A stretch of 64,000 bases of DNA from Geodermatophilus obscurus (GCF_900143215.1 NZ_FRDM01000021.1:1-64000); one strand, 5' to 3'; counted from the first letter of the stretch, positions 1 to 8,908 are shown. Numbers and translations: made by a program. The notes: a model not told the origin generated them from the letters alone.

Positions 1-259
1 ACGAGCCCGAGCGCAGCTTCGGAATGGCGACGTCCAGCGTGCCGGCGCGGGTGTCGAAGTCCCGGGACCGGTAGCCGTTGCGGGTGTTGACCCGCTCGGC
101 CGAGCGGGCGCCGTACTCCGCACCGCAGACCGCGTCGGCCTCGGCCGACATGAGGGTGTTGATGAAGGTGGTCAGCATCTGGCGCAGCAGATCAGGGCTG
201 GCCTGGGCCAACTGCTCGTCCAGAAAGCGGGCAGGGTCGATACTGCTCGGAGCGGTCAT
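1..259 (-). CDS. IS256-family (Mutator) transposase, N-terminal part, cut by window edge
   Basis: The reverse strand reads from an ATG at 259 to base 1 without a stop. The 86 visible codons begin MTAPSSIDPARFLDEQLAQA and contain the LLRQMLTTFINTLMSAEADA and VCGAEYGARSAERVNTRNGY segments typical of the transposase_mut (IS256) N-terminal region. The DDE catalytic core would lie left of base 1, so activity cannot be judged. Bases about 345-380 (a run containing CACACCACCTTGGTGGAC) resemble outer ends of actinobacterial IS256 elements and may mark the element's border, but the partner inverted repeat is outside the window. The element sits beside integrase relics, consistent with a mobile scar. 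Confidence 0.85.
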   Translation of the reverse strand, partial: MTAPSSIDPARFLDEQLAQASPDLLRQMLTTFINTLMSAEADAVCGAEYGARSAERVNTRNGYRSRDFDTRAGTLDVAIPKLRSGS

Positions 260-639
260 CGCGTCGAACTCCTGGGGCTGTGAGAGGTATCCAGAAGATC
301 ACGCGGTGGCCGCCTTCACGTACGGGGCCCGCTGCTCACCGGGGCCGTCGCACACCACCTTGGTGGACGCCACTCGCGCTCGGCCTCGCGTCAGCACCCG
401 ATCTCCCTCGAGCCGCGTCAGAGACACCGCAGTGGAGGGGCAGTGGGTCGCTGGGGCGACCAGCCCACGACCAACGGACCGCCGTCAACGTCAGGCGCCA
501 GCCAACGGTGGCCGACGATCCGATCTCGCTGTGACCTGCTTGGGCATCGGGTGGGCAACGGTTGCCGATGGGTCAAGGTGAACTCGCAGGCCCGGTCGTC
601 CGACGCCGGGTCACCGGCGCGGCGGTGGACGCACGGATG

Positions 640-1030
640 CGCAGACCGGGCGACCTCGGTCCCGCGGCTGGGCAGGGGGCGGACTGTCCGCACGGACCCT
701 GCGCTACGTGCACACGATCCCGCGGTCCGCGCTGCGCGACGTCGTCGAGGACAGTCGCTGTCGGTGAACCCGGCCGACCGATCCGCACCGCTGAGACCGT
801 CAGGAGCCCGGTCTCCGGGATGGGGCGTGGACGGCTGCCCAACTCGGGCGTTCCCGCACTGGGCGGCGCCGGAGATCCGGACCTCGCGATGGGCCGGCGT
901 CTGCGGGGCGACTGGGTTGCGCAGTGGTGAGGCCCTGGCTCTTCGCTGACGGGACGTGGACCTCGACGCCGGCCGATCCCCGGTCCGGCGCAGCCTCGGC
1001 GTGGTGAGGGCCGCCGCGGTGGGCTCGGAT
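640..1030 (+). pseudogene. Decayed tyrosine integrase, core-binding and start of catalytic part
   Basis: A degraded phage-type integrase can be followed across frames. Around 680-760 one frame gives a piece like LSARTLRYVHTIPRSALRDV, matching the SAM-like core-binding domain of actinobacterial integrases. Around 875-1015 another gives CGATGLRSGEALALR, a TGA at 947-949 exactly where the family has Trp (TGG), then RDVDLDAGRSPVRRSLGVVR. The GEAL..RW.DV segment belongs to the start of the catalytic domain. There are several frameshifts and no usable start. A separate C-terminal piece lies at 4772-5075. The rest of 260-1151 shows no supported gene. Confidence 0.7.
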
Positions 1031-1151
1031 CAACCGGTGGGCGCTCCCAGGCCCTGCCCCCGGACCCGCCGGGTCACAAGTCACACCCCGGCGAGCCCGC
1101 ACCCGATCAGTCGCCTGCCACGTCGGCAGACTGGCCCAGTGCGGGAGCCGG

Positions 1152-1451
1152 TCAGTGGACGAGGCCCGTCAGGGAAATCCGCACCGGCCCGGCGCTGAGT
1201 ACGACGCCACCGCGCAGACGCCGGACACCGGGCGCCGACCACTGCCAGAGCGTCACGCGCAGCTCCAGCGTCGGCGTCGACATCGGCGTCCGCACCCAGA
1301 CCGTGCCGCGGCGCTCCTCCGGCGGCGGAGCCGCGCGGTGCACCGGTTGCGGGACGGGCATCGGCGCAGCCTGGCGCAGGTCGTCGAGCAGGTCGTCCTG
1401 CAGGGCGCGGGGGCGCTTGACCCGTGGACGGACCTTGTCGGCAGTTGTCAT
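1152..1451 (-). CDS. Small protein coupled to the ParA-like ATPase
   Basis: A 99-residue protein whose ATG overlaps the stop of the ParA-like gene by four bases, so the two are probably translationally coupled. The N-terminal half is basic and Pro-rich (VRPRVKRPRALQDDLLDDLR); the C-terminal half is predicted beta-rich (WVRTPMSTPTLELRVTLWQW). No known domain is recognised. By position it could be the partner of the ATPase, in the place where a ParB or adaptor would be, but it has no visible helix-turn-helix. It ends before the integrase relic. Confidence 0.6.
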   Translation of the reverse strand: MTTADKVRPRVKRPRALQDDLLDDLRQAAPMPVPQPVHRAAPPPEERRGTVWVRTPMSTPTLELRVTLWQWSAPGVRRLRGGVVLSAGPVRISLTGLVH

Positions 1452-2215
1452 CGCTGGACCCTCTCGGCGGCGGTCAGGGCCTCGTCGGCGAGCGCGAGGT
1501 AAGCGGTCGCCACCGGGCTCGTGGGGTGGGAGAGCACGACAGGACGCTTGGCCAGCGTGCTGGTCGGTACGCGACGGGACAGCGGCACGCGCGTCCGGAG
1601 CAGGGGGAGGTCCGTGCCGTCGAGCGCACCGGCGACCTCACGCGCCGCGCGACCGTGCTGGTCCCAGACCGCACACGCGACCCCGACGAGCACGGCCGAG
1701 GTGTTCTCGTACGTGCGCTGCTGCTCCAGGAAGGCCGCGACGCGTGCGACGCCGACCGCGGAGCCGGGATCGCTGGTGAAGACGGTGAGGACGGCGTCGG
1801 CCGCGCAGATGGCGGCGAGGGTGAGGCCACCGAGGTCCCCACGGGTGTCGAGGACGACGTGCTCGTACTCGCCCACCAGTGGTCGCAGCACCCGCCGCAC
1901 GCTCGTCACCAGCCCGCCGGTCGTGGCCAGGTGGGCGGCCGCCGTCTCCAGCGACGGGTGGGACGGCAACAGGTCCAGCCCGGGCGTGACGTCGTGCCGG
2001 ACCACGGCGCGCGCATCGGCGGAGGGGTCTTCGAGGAGTGCGGCCAGGCTGTCCTCGCCGGACTTGGCAACGACCCCGAAGGCCCGACCCAGGCTGTCCT
2101 GCGGGTCGACGTCCACGGCGAGCACCCTGCCGCGTCGGGCGAGGGCGACGGCCAGGTTCGCGGCCATCGCCGTCTTGCCCACACCGCCCTTGGAGGAACA
2201 GACAGCCAATCGCAT
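1448..2215 (-). CDS. ParA/MinD-type P-loop ATPase
   Basis: A 255-residue member of the ParA/MinD family of partitioning and positioning ATPases. The start at 2215 gives MRLAVCSSKGGVGKTAMAAN, placing the deviant Walker A motif KGGVGKT at residue 9, the usual position; a longer in-frame start at 2245 would add ten unlikely residues. Walker A' is DVDPQDSLG and Walker B is VVLDTRG. The family uses ATP-dependent dimerisation to position DNA or protein cargo. No parS-like repeats are seen, and the only neighbour in the operon is a 99-residue protein, so this is more likely an orphan or accessory ATPase than the chromosomal ParA. Confidence 0.85.
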   Translation of the reverse strand: MRLAVCSSKGGVGKTAMAANLAVALARRGRVLAVDVDPQDSLGRAFGVVAKSGEDSLAALLEDPSADARAVVRHDVTPGLDLLPSHPSLETAAAHLATTGGLVTSVRRVLRPLVGEYEHVVLDTRGDLGGLTLAAICAADAVLTVFTSDPGSAVGVARVAAFLEQQRTYENTSAVLVGVACAVWDQHGRAAREVAGALDGTDLPLLRTRVPLSRRVPTSTLAKRPVVLSHPTSPVATAYLALADEALTAAERVQR

Positions 2216-2454
2216 GGGCGAAGTGTGCGGACCGCTCGCGGCCACGGGCAGGTGCCGGGCCGCACACGCGGTGTCCGTTGCCCCACCCGACGCACTGTGC
2301 TCGATGTCACCACCGGCGGGTGCCCTGCGCCGGGTCGCCGAGTGCTGACAGCCGGAACCGCCCGGGCGCGATCACGCCCCTGGCACTGCCCGCCGATGAG
2401 ACAGGCGAGGCGACGGCCGATCCTCGACCTCCGTCGCCCGGGGAGAGCGCAGCG

Positions 2455-4347
2455 ATGACTGTTCCAGTCCGGCGGATCGGCGACGGGCTGGCCGTGCTCG
2501 CCGGCGCCCACCCGGACGTCCTCGAGGCGGCGCCTCGCGCCCGCGCGCGGTTCGTCGCGCTGGGCGGCGTCCTGCTGAGCACCGGCGCCCTCGCCGTCCT
2601 GTCGGCAGCGTTCGCGGTGCACATGGCGCTGGGCGCCTCGTGGCCGGTGGCGTTGCTCATCGGGCTGGGCTGGGGTGCGGTGATCGTCAACCTCGACCGG
2701 ATGCTGCTGGTGGGGATGGCGCACGATCCGTCGCTCCGGCGGAACGTCGTCCTGGCCGTGCCGAGGATCGGGCTCGCGCTGGTGCTCGGCGCGGTCGTCG
2801 CGACGCCGCTGACCCTGCGGGTGTTCGGCCCCGAGATCGACACGGAGGTCGTGTCGATCCAGGCCGAGGCGGCGGATGCCTACAAGGCCGGCCTCGAGTC
2901 CGACGCCCGGTTCCGGCAGCTGCCTGCACTGCGGGAGCGGATCGCCGCCCACCAGGCGGTCGTCGCCAGTGGCGGGTACGCGGACCCGGCGTTGGAGCCG
3001 GTGAACGACCGGCTGGCGACCGAGCAGGCTGCCTACGACAAGGCGGTCAGCAGCTACCAGCAAGTGGCGGCGAAGGCGCAGTGCGAGATGGACGGTACGT
3101 GCGGCACAGGGGACGCCGGGGACGGTGGAGCCTACCGGAGTGCCAAGGCGGCGGCCGAGGCGCAGGCCGCGGTGGTGACCGCCGCGAAGGCCCGTCTCGA
3201 CGCCGCGGTGACCGCCGCCGAGGGTGCCGGGGCTCGCAGCGCCGCGCAGGCACAGGCCGGCCTGGTCGCCGACGAGGCCACGCTCGCCGGCCTCACTGCG
3301 GAGCAGGACCGCCTGCAGGCCGCGTTCGAGGCCACGAACGACAACGCTGACGGCATCCTGATCCGGCTGCAGGCGCTGAGCCGGCTGAGTGACCGCGACA
3401 GCACGCTGCAGATGGCACACCTGATGCTCTCCTTGCTCCTCGTCTGCATCGAGCTGCTGCCGGTGCTGATGAAGGTCCTGCTGAACTTCGCCCCTCCGAG
3501 TGCCTACGACCAGGTCACCGCGCTGCGCGACCACGAGGACGTCGAGGCCATGCGGCTGCGGCAGAAGGTGCGGCTGGGGGTGGAGCAGGCCCAGGCGGAG
3601 CTGCTCCTCATGGCCGAGTCCGAACGGGTGGAGACAAGGAGACAGGGCATCCTCGCGCGGCAGCACGCCGCCGAGGCGGTGAAGGCGGCCCAGGAGCGCG
3701 AGGCGGCCGAGGCGGCCGAGGCGCGGCGGGTGGAGCGCCAGAAGCAGGTGATCCTGGCGCGTCAGCAGGCGGCCGAGGCGCGGCGGGCGGCCGAGGCGCG
3801 GGACGCGGCCGAGGCGCGCAAGGCGGCCGAGGCGCGGCGGGCGGCGGAGGCCCGGCGGGTGGCGGAGGCCCGGCGGGTGGCCGAGGCGGCCGAGGCGCGC
3901 AAGGCGGCCGAAGCGCGGCGGGCGGCCGAAGCGGCCGAGGCGGCCGAGGCGCGGCGCGTGGAGCGTCAGAAGCAGGTGATCCTCGCCCGGCACGAGGCGG
4001 CCGAGGCGCGGCGGGCGGCCGAGGCGCGGGAGGCTGCCGCGGCGCGCAGGGCCGTCGAGGCGCGGCGGGCAGCGGAGACGCGCAAGGCGGCCGAGGCCCG
4101 CAGGGCGGCCGAGGCGCGGGAGGCGGCGGAGGCGCGGCGGGCGGCCGAGGCGCTGGAGGCGGCGAGGGCGGAGCTGGAGGCCGCGAGGCTCGAGCTGGAG
4201 CAGCAGGCGGCGAGGGACGCCGCGGCCGAGGAGAGCGCACGCTGGCCGTGGGACATGGGCCCGTTCGGCTTCGCCCGCGACGCCGCCGTGCGGACCGTCC
4301 GGACGGTCACACGCCGAACCTCCAACCGGGTCCCGACGTCGGTCTGA
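2455..4347 (+). CDS. DUF4407-type membrane protein with long Ala/Arg/Glu-rich repeat tail
   Basis: A 630-residue protein preceded by GGGAGAG. The N-terminal third matches the DUF4407 layout: transmembrane segments near residues 38-60, 63-80 and 105-125 (AALLIGLGWGAVIVNLDRML is typical of the family), a long extracytoplasmic loop and a further membrane segment near 320-345. The last 230 residues are an Ala/Glu/Arg heptad-like coiled coil of AEARRAAEAR units, with two copies of RVERQKQVILAR. DUF4407 proteins are often about 350-450 residues, so the tail is an extension. The function of the family is unknown. The gene is divergent from the ParA-like operon. Confidence 0.85.
   Translation: MTVPVRRIGDGLAVLAGAHPDVLEAAPRARARFVALGGVLLSTGALAVLSAAFAVHMALGASWPVALLIGLGWGAVIVNLDRMLLVGMAHDPSLRRNVVLAVPRIGLALVLGAVVATPLTLRVFGPEIDTEVVSIQAEAADAYKAGLESDARFRQLPALRERIAAHQAVVASGGYADPALEPVNDRLATEQAAYDKAVSSYQQVAAKAQCEMDGTCGTGDAGDGGAYRSAKAAAEAQAAVVTAAKARLDAAVTAAEGAGARSAAQAQAGLVADEATLAGLTAEQDRLQAAFEATNDNADGILIRLQALSRLSDRDSTLQMAHLMLSLLLVCIELLPVLMKVLLNFAPPSAYDQVTALRDHEDVEAMRLRQKVRLGVEQAQAELLLMAESERVETRRQGILARQHAAEAVKAAQEREAAEAAEARRVERQKQVILARQQAAEARRAAEARDAAEARKAAEARRAAEARRVAEARRVAEAAEARKAAEARRAAEAAEAAEARRVERQKQVILARHEAAEARRAAEAREAAAARRAVEARRAAETRKAAEARRAAEAREAAEARRAAEALEAARAELEAARLELEQQAARDAAAEESARWPWDMGPFGFARDAAVRTVRTVTRRTSNRVPTSV
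3640..4200 (+). repeat. Internal tandem repeats coding an Ala/Glu/Arg coiled coil
   Basis: Degenerate 15- to 30-bp units of GAGGCGCGGCGGGCGGCC type encode AEARRAA repeats. A larger unit starting with RVERQKQVILAR appears near 3730 and again near 3957, so a block of about 230 bp was duplicated and then diverged. The array also creates very long open antisense frames that are not genes. Confidence 0.8.
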
Positions 4348-4505
4348 CGCCGGCCGGTTGCCGTGAACCTCGACGGCGCCCCTCGTGCCCAGGAGTCGGC
4401 GGCCGAGTCGGCCTCCTGCTGCGTCCGAGCGGGGCCCGATCCTCGATCTCCTCTGTCCCAGGGTGGTCTTCGGCCGCCTCCTCACCCGAGCCCCAGCCCG
4501 ACGCA

Positions 4506-4720
4506 TCAGCGGTGCCACCAGACCTTGACGGCGGACAGCAGCAGCCCAGCGAGGACCGGCAGGAGGACGACCGGGACGACGCCGACGAGCCGGCCGCCGG
4601 CGACGCGCGTTGGCGATCGACCCGGCCGGCATCGCGGCAGCGAACCGCCAGTCGTCCCGCAGCACGACGAAGCTCTGGTCTCGGCTGTACCGGGGGAAGG
4701 CGACACCATCGTCGGCAGGC
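4506..4720 (-). pseudogene. Possible membrane-protein gene remnant
   Basis: Two adjacent reverse-strand frames look locally coding: one with VAFPRYSRDQSFVVLRDDWR at about 4650-4720 and one ending LLPVLAGLLLSAVKVWWHR at a TGA at 4506-4508. Joined by a frameshift near 4610 they would make the C-terminal end of a small membrane protein. There is no start and the family is not recognised, so this is a weak call. Confidence 0.25.
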
Positions 4721-4771
4721 TGGTGATCAACGAGAGGCTGCCCGCGAGTCTGCCTCCATGGCCCTGTTCAA

Positions 4772-5075
4772 CCCGTGCTCAGCGATCTCGATGGCACTCA
4801 CCGGCACCCGGAGCGGTTCTCCCGCCGTTTCGCCGCCGGCCAGGTCGCCCAGGCGCGCAAGGCGCTGGGGGAGGAGCAGCTGCCGGGGATCCGGCTGCAC
4901 GACCTGCGGCACACCCACGCCACCCTCCCACTGGCTGACGGCGTGCCGGTGAAGGTCGTCTCCGAGCGCCTGGGTCACGCCAGTGGCGCCATCACGCTCA
5001 CCGTCTACCAGCACGTCCACCCCGGCACGGGCCGTCAGGCCCGCCGACCGCTCGCTGGCCCTGCTCTTCGGCTGA
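4772..5075 (+). pseudogene. Tyrosine integrase C-terminal catalytic fragment, frameshifted
   Basis: The fragment carries most of a tyrosine recombinase active site: LHDLRHTHA (Arg and His), ERLGHAS (second His) and TVYQHVHPG (catalytic Tyr). It has no N-terminal part and its 5' end is abrupt. Near 5040 an extra C shifts the frame; restoring it gives ADRSLALLFG and a TGA at 5073-5075, the normal integrase ending. It is therefore a dead remnant. It may be the far end of the integrase whose middle is at 640-1030, or of a second element. Confidence 0.8.
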
Positions 5076-5106
5076 TCAGCCGCGAAGTGTCGCAGTGGTA
5101 TCACGA

Positions 5107-5121
5107 GGGCCTCGGAGGCCC
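5107..5121. terminator. GC-rich hairpin after the integrase relic
   Basis: GGGCCT-CGG-AGGCCC is a perfect 6-bp stem with a 3-base loop. There is no U-tract, as is common for actinobacterial terminators. It could instead be part of the old attachment region downstream of the integrase. Confidence 0.35.
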
Positions 5122-5358
5122 CGACACGGAAGCGCCCCGGGCTCCTGAGCTGCCCGACACCGGAGCGTTGCTGGGTCCGAGGGCGACACCCCACATACGC
5201 ACACGCCATCGGGCCCAGGTCAGGCAGCAGTGGTGAGGGACGACAACGCCCGCCGTGGACTCCCGGAAGGCCGCGAGCGCGTGTGGGCGTACACGGTGCC
5301 CGGTCCATGTCCGTCGCGACGGCGACGCCGAGCGCTTCGGCGGCCTCCGGCCTCGGTG

Positions 5359-7536
5359 TCAGGCGATGCCGGCCCGGTGGATCACGTTGTGGACCAGCGT
5401 GCTGAGCGTGGCGTCGACGACGAGGCTGCCCCCGAACGTCAGCGATCCAGCGGAGAAGACGAAACCGCCGCCGGGATGGTCGTAGTACGTCATGTCCGCC
5501 CCAGGGGCGGTCCCGTCCGACACGCCCTGGGCGAGGACGACGAGACCGCTGGGCAGGGGGGACGGCGGTACTCCACCCGGTTGCAGGACCGCCGGCCGCA
5601 GCCCGCAGCTCGTCGGGACGCCGGTCGCGCCGGGGCCGCGGCTGGTGTCGACCTCCCATCCGCTCGCCGCGCCGTTGCCCCTGCCGCCGCTGTGCCCCCG
5701 GTTGAGGCCGACGGCGCCCACGGTGTCGCCGTCCGACAGGCCCGTCCCCTCGAACAACGGGTGATCGGCGGACCGCACCACGTAGGCCGACCCCGGCACC
5801 TCGCAGCGTTCGGTGGCGACGCCGAGGAGCGCACGTTCCGGCCTGCCCAGCACCCGGAACATGGCGAGCTCGCGGTCGCCGCCCTCCTCGCCCAGCCGGA
5901 AGACCATCGCCGTCCGGTCGGCGTCGTACTCCCCGGCCTCGAAGACGCCGTTGCCACCGAGGTAGGCCAGGCTCCCGCCGGCAGCGAGGTACGACGCCAG
6001 CCGGTCGTACATCTGCGGCGTCCAGTACTCGGGGTGGGTGCCCACCACGAGGAGGGGGTGCTGCTCCGGATCGCACCCGTCGTCGTGGAAGTCGATGTCG
6101 GTGAAGATGTCGGGGGAGTGGCCCTCCCTCTCCAGCCACCCGAGGAGCCACAGCTCGCCGCGGGTGAGGTGGCTGTCCCCGTTCGGCGCGGACTGCGGCA
6201 TGGGGCGCAGGAAGCTCGTGCGGGCCGCCCCGGAGTACTTCGACCGGCTGCCCCACCCGTTGTAGGCCAGCCAGGTGTTCACGTTCGCGAGCACCGCGAT
6301 GCCGGAGCGCCGGTCGTCGCCCGGCTCCACCACGAAGGTGATGTCGCAGCGGCCTCCGGTGGAGTCGGTGCAGGCGGCCGAGTAGATGCCCGAGGTCCAC
6401 TCCGGCGGCACGGTCAGGCTGAAGGTCTCGTCCCAACCGCACCCGTCGCGCCAGGCTGTCGCCGGGGCCACCTGGTGCTCCGCCGTGAACGCCACAGACC
6501 GGACCTCGGTGGAGTCGACGGTCTCCGACGTGGAGGTGTGCCGCCGGATGGAGGCGACCGCCTGCCCCTCGTGCGACAGGTGGAACGAGATGGACTCGCC
6601 CGGCCGCGCCGACAGCGGCCAGCAGTACCCCTCGATCGGCCGGGTGGGCCACACCCCGACCCACACCGACCCGTTGCCCGGCTGGTAGGCGACGACGTCG
6701 TGCCACAGGTCGCCGTTCACGCTGCCGGCGACGACCTGCCAGCCCTCGGCCGGCCGCAGCGGCGGCGACAGCTCCGTGAGGGCGAACCGGTCGCCGGCGT
6801 TCTCCCCGATCCACAGCGTGCCGTTGCGGGGGTGGTAGCCGAGGAGGTCGGCCTTGTCCCGTCCGGTGAACAGGCCGGTGCGGATGCGCCAGTCCTGCGC
6901 CGGTCTCAGGGTCGCCCACTCGGTGAGGGTGAAGGACGATCCGCGGTTCTCCCCGACCCACACCGAACCGTCGTCCGGTCGGTACCCCACCACGTCGGTC
7001 GTCCCGTTGCCGATGACGTCCGCGGTCGCGAACCGCCAGTCCTGGCCCGGCGTCACCGTGGCCCAGGTCCCCCGGAAGGCGAACGCGGAGCCGGTGTTCT
7101 CCCCGACCCACAGCGAGCCGCTGTCGCGGTGGTAGGCGAGGAGGTCGGCTCGCGCCCGTCCCGTGAACAGGCCGCAGTCGATCGTCCACCCGGCCGCCGG
7201 GGCCAGGTCCGCCCACCGGGCGAAGACGAAGCTCCCCCCGCGGTTCTCGCCGACCCACACGGAGCCGTTGCCCGGGTGGTAGCCGACGACGTCCGCCCGG
7301 CCGTCGCCGGTGACGTCGGCGACGACGAACTGCCACCCGTCCGGGGGATCCACGGTGGCCCACGGCTGCGAGAACGCGAACCGGTTCCCGCGGTTGTCCG
7401 CGACCCACAGGGTCCCGTTGCCCGGGTGGTAGCCGAAGAGGTCGCTCCCGGCTCCGCCGGTGAAGTGCCCCACCTCGATCACCCACCCGGCGGCCGGCGT
7501 CACCGACGCCCACTGGTCGAACCCCAGCTCCGACAC
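5359..7536 (-). CDS. FG-GAP-like repeat protein fused to N,N-dimethylformamidase-like domain
   Basis: A 725-residue protein with a GTG start at 7536 preceded by GAGGAGAG. Residues about 5-310 form six repeats of about 53 residues with the pattern GYHPGNG(S/T)(L/V)WV.(E/D)NRG, resembling VCBS/FG-GAP beta-propeller repeats. Residues about 330-725 resemble the C-terminal domain of the N,N-dimethylformamidase large subunit (NTWLAYNGWGSRSKYSG, VGTHPEYWTPQMYDRLASYL, YLGGNGVFE). That enzyme hydrolyses dimethylformamide, but the domain occurs widely in uncharacterised proteins, so the substrate is unknown. No signal peptide is visible although propeller repeats are usually extracellular. Confidence 0.8.
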   Translation of the reverse strand: MSELGFDQWASVTPAAGWVIEVGHFTGGAGSDLFGYHPGNGTLWVADNRGNRFAFSQPWATVDPPDGWQFVVADVTGDGRADVVGYHPGNGSVWVGENRGGSFVFARWADLAPAAGWTIDCGLFTGRARADLLAYHRDSGSLWVGENTGSAFAFRGTWATVTPGQDWRFATADVIGNGTTDVVGYRPDDGSVWVGENRGSSFTLTEWATLRPAQDWRIRTGLFTGRDKADLLGYHPRNGTLWIGENAGDRFALTELSPPLRPAEGWQVVAGSVNGDLWHDVVAYQPGNGSVWVGVWPTRPIEGYCWPLSARPGESISFHLSHEGQAVASIRRHTSTSETVDSTEVRSVAFTAEHQVAPATAWRDGCGWDETFSLTVPPEWTSGIYSAACTDSTGGRCDITFVVEPGDDRRSGIAVLANVNTWLAYNGWGSRSKYSGAARTSFLRPMPQSAPNGDSHLTRGELWLLGWLEREGHSPDIFTDIDFHDDGCDPEQHPLLVVGTHPEYWTPQMYDRLASYLAAGGSLAYLGGNGVFEAGEYDADRTAMVFRLGEEGGDRELAMFRVLGRPERALLGVATERCEVPGSAYVVRSADHPLFEGTGLSDGDTVGAVGLNRGHSGGRGNGAASGWEVDTSRGPGATGVPTSCGLRPAVLQPGGVPPSPLPSGLVVLAQGVSDGTAPGADMTYYDHPGGGFVFSAGSLTFGGSLVVDATLSTLVHNVIHRAGIA

Positions 7537-7844
7537 GCGGCTCTCCTCTCATGGGCAGGCGGGCGGCGTCCGGTCGTGGAACGGGCGCCGTCGGGCACTG
7601 TGCGCGGAACGCCCCGGTCGCGTCGCGGGGTCGTGTCGCGGGGTCGTGGTGGTGTGGGTGACGCGTGCTCGATCGCGTCGCCCGGGGAGCCGAGTCCCGG
7701 TGCCGCCCGCGACGGCCGGGATCCCCGTCGGCCGCCCCTGTGCCTTCCGGGCGGTGCCACGCGCCGGGTCCGGGCGTGTCGCCGACGACGCGAGCAGGCT
7801 CCCTGTGTGCCCTCCGGGGGAGACCCGAGCACAAGGAGGCAGCC
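7537..7844. other. Divergent intergenic region with a 13-bp tandem repeat
   Basis: This region separates the divergent genes at 7536 and 7845. It contains GTCGCGGGGTCGT twice in tandem (7622-7634 and 7635-7647). No 11-bp-spaced GTGACG pair of the kind found elsewhere in the island is seen, so these two genes may be controlled differently. A strong ribosome binding site (AAGGAGG, 7833-7839) decides the start of the plus-strand gene. Confidence 0.5.
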
Positions 7845-8621
7845 GTGTCCGACGTGGTCTTCTACGTCACCGCCCACACCGATGACGCCCTGCTGTTCCG
7901 TGGCGAGGGGCTGTTCACCGACCTGCACACCGCTGGCGTCAGGACGGTGCAGATCCTGCTGACGGCCGACGACGCCGGCCGGACCGACGGCTGGTGGGAG
8001 GCGCACGAGGCGGCCTGCGTCGAGTCGCTGGCCGGCACGCTGACCCCCGGCACGCCGACGTCGGCCCGGGTTCCGGTCAACGGGCACCCGATCCAGCGCT
8101 TCACCGGTCCGACCTGGGCGCTGTACGCCCTCCGGCTCCCCGACGGCAACGTCGACGGGAACGGCTTCCCCTCCACCGGGAACCTGACGCTCGGCAAGCT
8201 GCGGCGCGCGGAGATCCCCTCCCTGCCGGCCATCGACGGGTCGACCACCTACGACAGCTGGGACGACCTGGTGACCACCGTCCGCGGGATCGTCACCTCG
8301 CAGCGGGGGACGATGCGGCCGTGGGTCAACACCGCCGACCACGACCGGACCCTCAACCCGGGCGACCACCCCGACCACTACGCGACGGCGGACGCCGTCC
8401 TCGAGCTCGCCGCCGCCGACGACCTCGACCGGCTGTGGTGGGTCTCCTACGACGTCGTCAACCGGCCGGCCAACCTGGCCGGCTACGCCCATGACATCAA
8501 GTGGTTCCTGTTCCGCCTCTACGGCTGGACGATGGACCACCGCATGGGCACGCCGCCCAACGAGGAGGAGTGGGGCTGGTGGGGGGCACGCAGCTACGCG
8601 CGCACCGAGCACGCGGGCTGA
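7845..8621 (+). CDS. PIG-L/LmbE-like deacetylase
   Basis: A 258-residue protein with a GTG start six bases after AAGGAGG. It begins MSDVVFYVTAHTDDALLFRG; the AHTDDALL motif corresponds to the AHPDDE zinc site of PIG-L/LmbE N-acetylglucosamine deacetylases, with the family's Pro and Glu replaced by Thr and Ala. A second zinc motif, DHPDHYATADAV, lies near residue 170. Family members de-N-acetylate GlcNAc-linked substrates, as in mycothiol or antibiotic synthesis. The altered first motif makes this a divergent member, so activity should not be assumed. It is divergent from the dimethylformamidase-like gene. Confidence 0.75.
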   Translation: MSDVVFYVTAHTDDALLFRGEGLFTDLHTAGVRTVQILLTADDAGRTDGWWEAHEAACVESLAGTLTPGTPTSARVPVNGHPIQRFTGPTWALYALRLPDGNVDGNGFPSTGNLTLGKLRRAEIPSLPAIDGSTTYDSWDDLVTTVRGIVTSQRGTMRPWVNTADHDRTLNPGDHPDHYATADAVLELAAADDLDRLWWVSYDVVNRPANLAGYAHDIKWFLFRLYGWTMDHRMGTPPNEEEWGWWGARSYARTEHAG

Positions 8622-8908
8622 CGGATTCCCGGGTGGACCGTGGGTCCGGGTCCGGATGGGGAGGGCCGGAGCCGCGCCGGGATCCGCTGGAACGGCCCCC
8701 GCGGCATCGGGGCCGCGAGAGGGGTCCGGCCGGCTCCCGGCCCGATGCCCACCCGGACCTATATGCGCCGATGGCGTCCGGGTCGATCGAGCCCGGGGAT
8801 CCTCAGCGCACCGACCAACGCGCACTGCCGGCTCCGCAGGCAGCCGGAGGCGGTGGACGCCGGGCATCGACGACGCGGCACACGACCGGCTGTCCCACCC
8901 GCCGCCCG

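Noticed and set aside
1906-4665. Long reverse-strand frame of 919 codons rich in LGRPPRLGRL repeats
   Set aside because: It is the antisense image of the Ala/Glu/Arg repeats of the DUF4407 gene; composition is explained by GC-rich codons and it runs through a real ATPase gene in another frame.
7622-7647. 13-bp tandem repeat as a possible SARP site for the genes at 7536 and 7845
   Set aside because: The period is 13 rather than 11 bp and no -10 hexamer follows at the usual distance; kept as a repeat only.
4727-7834. Reverse 1035-codon frame and forward 910-codon frame over the dimethylformamidase-like gene
   Set aside because: Both are shadows of the gene at 5359-7536, with Arg/Pro/Gly-rich translation and no recognisable domain.
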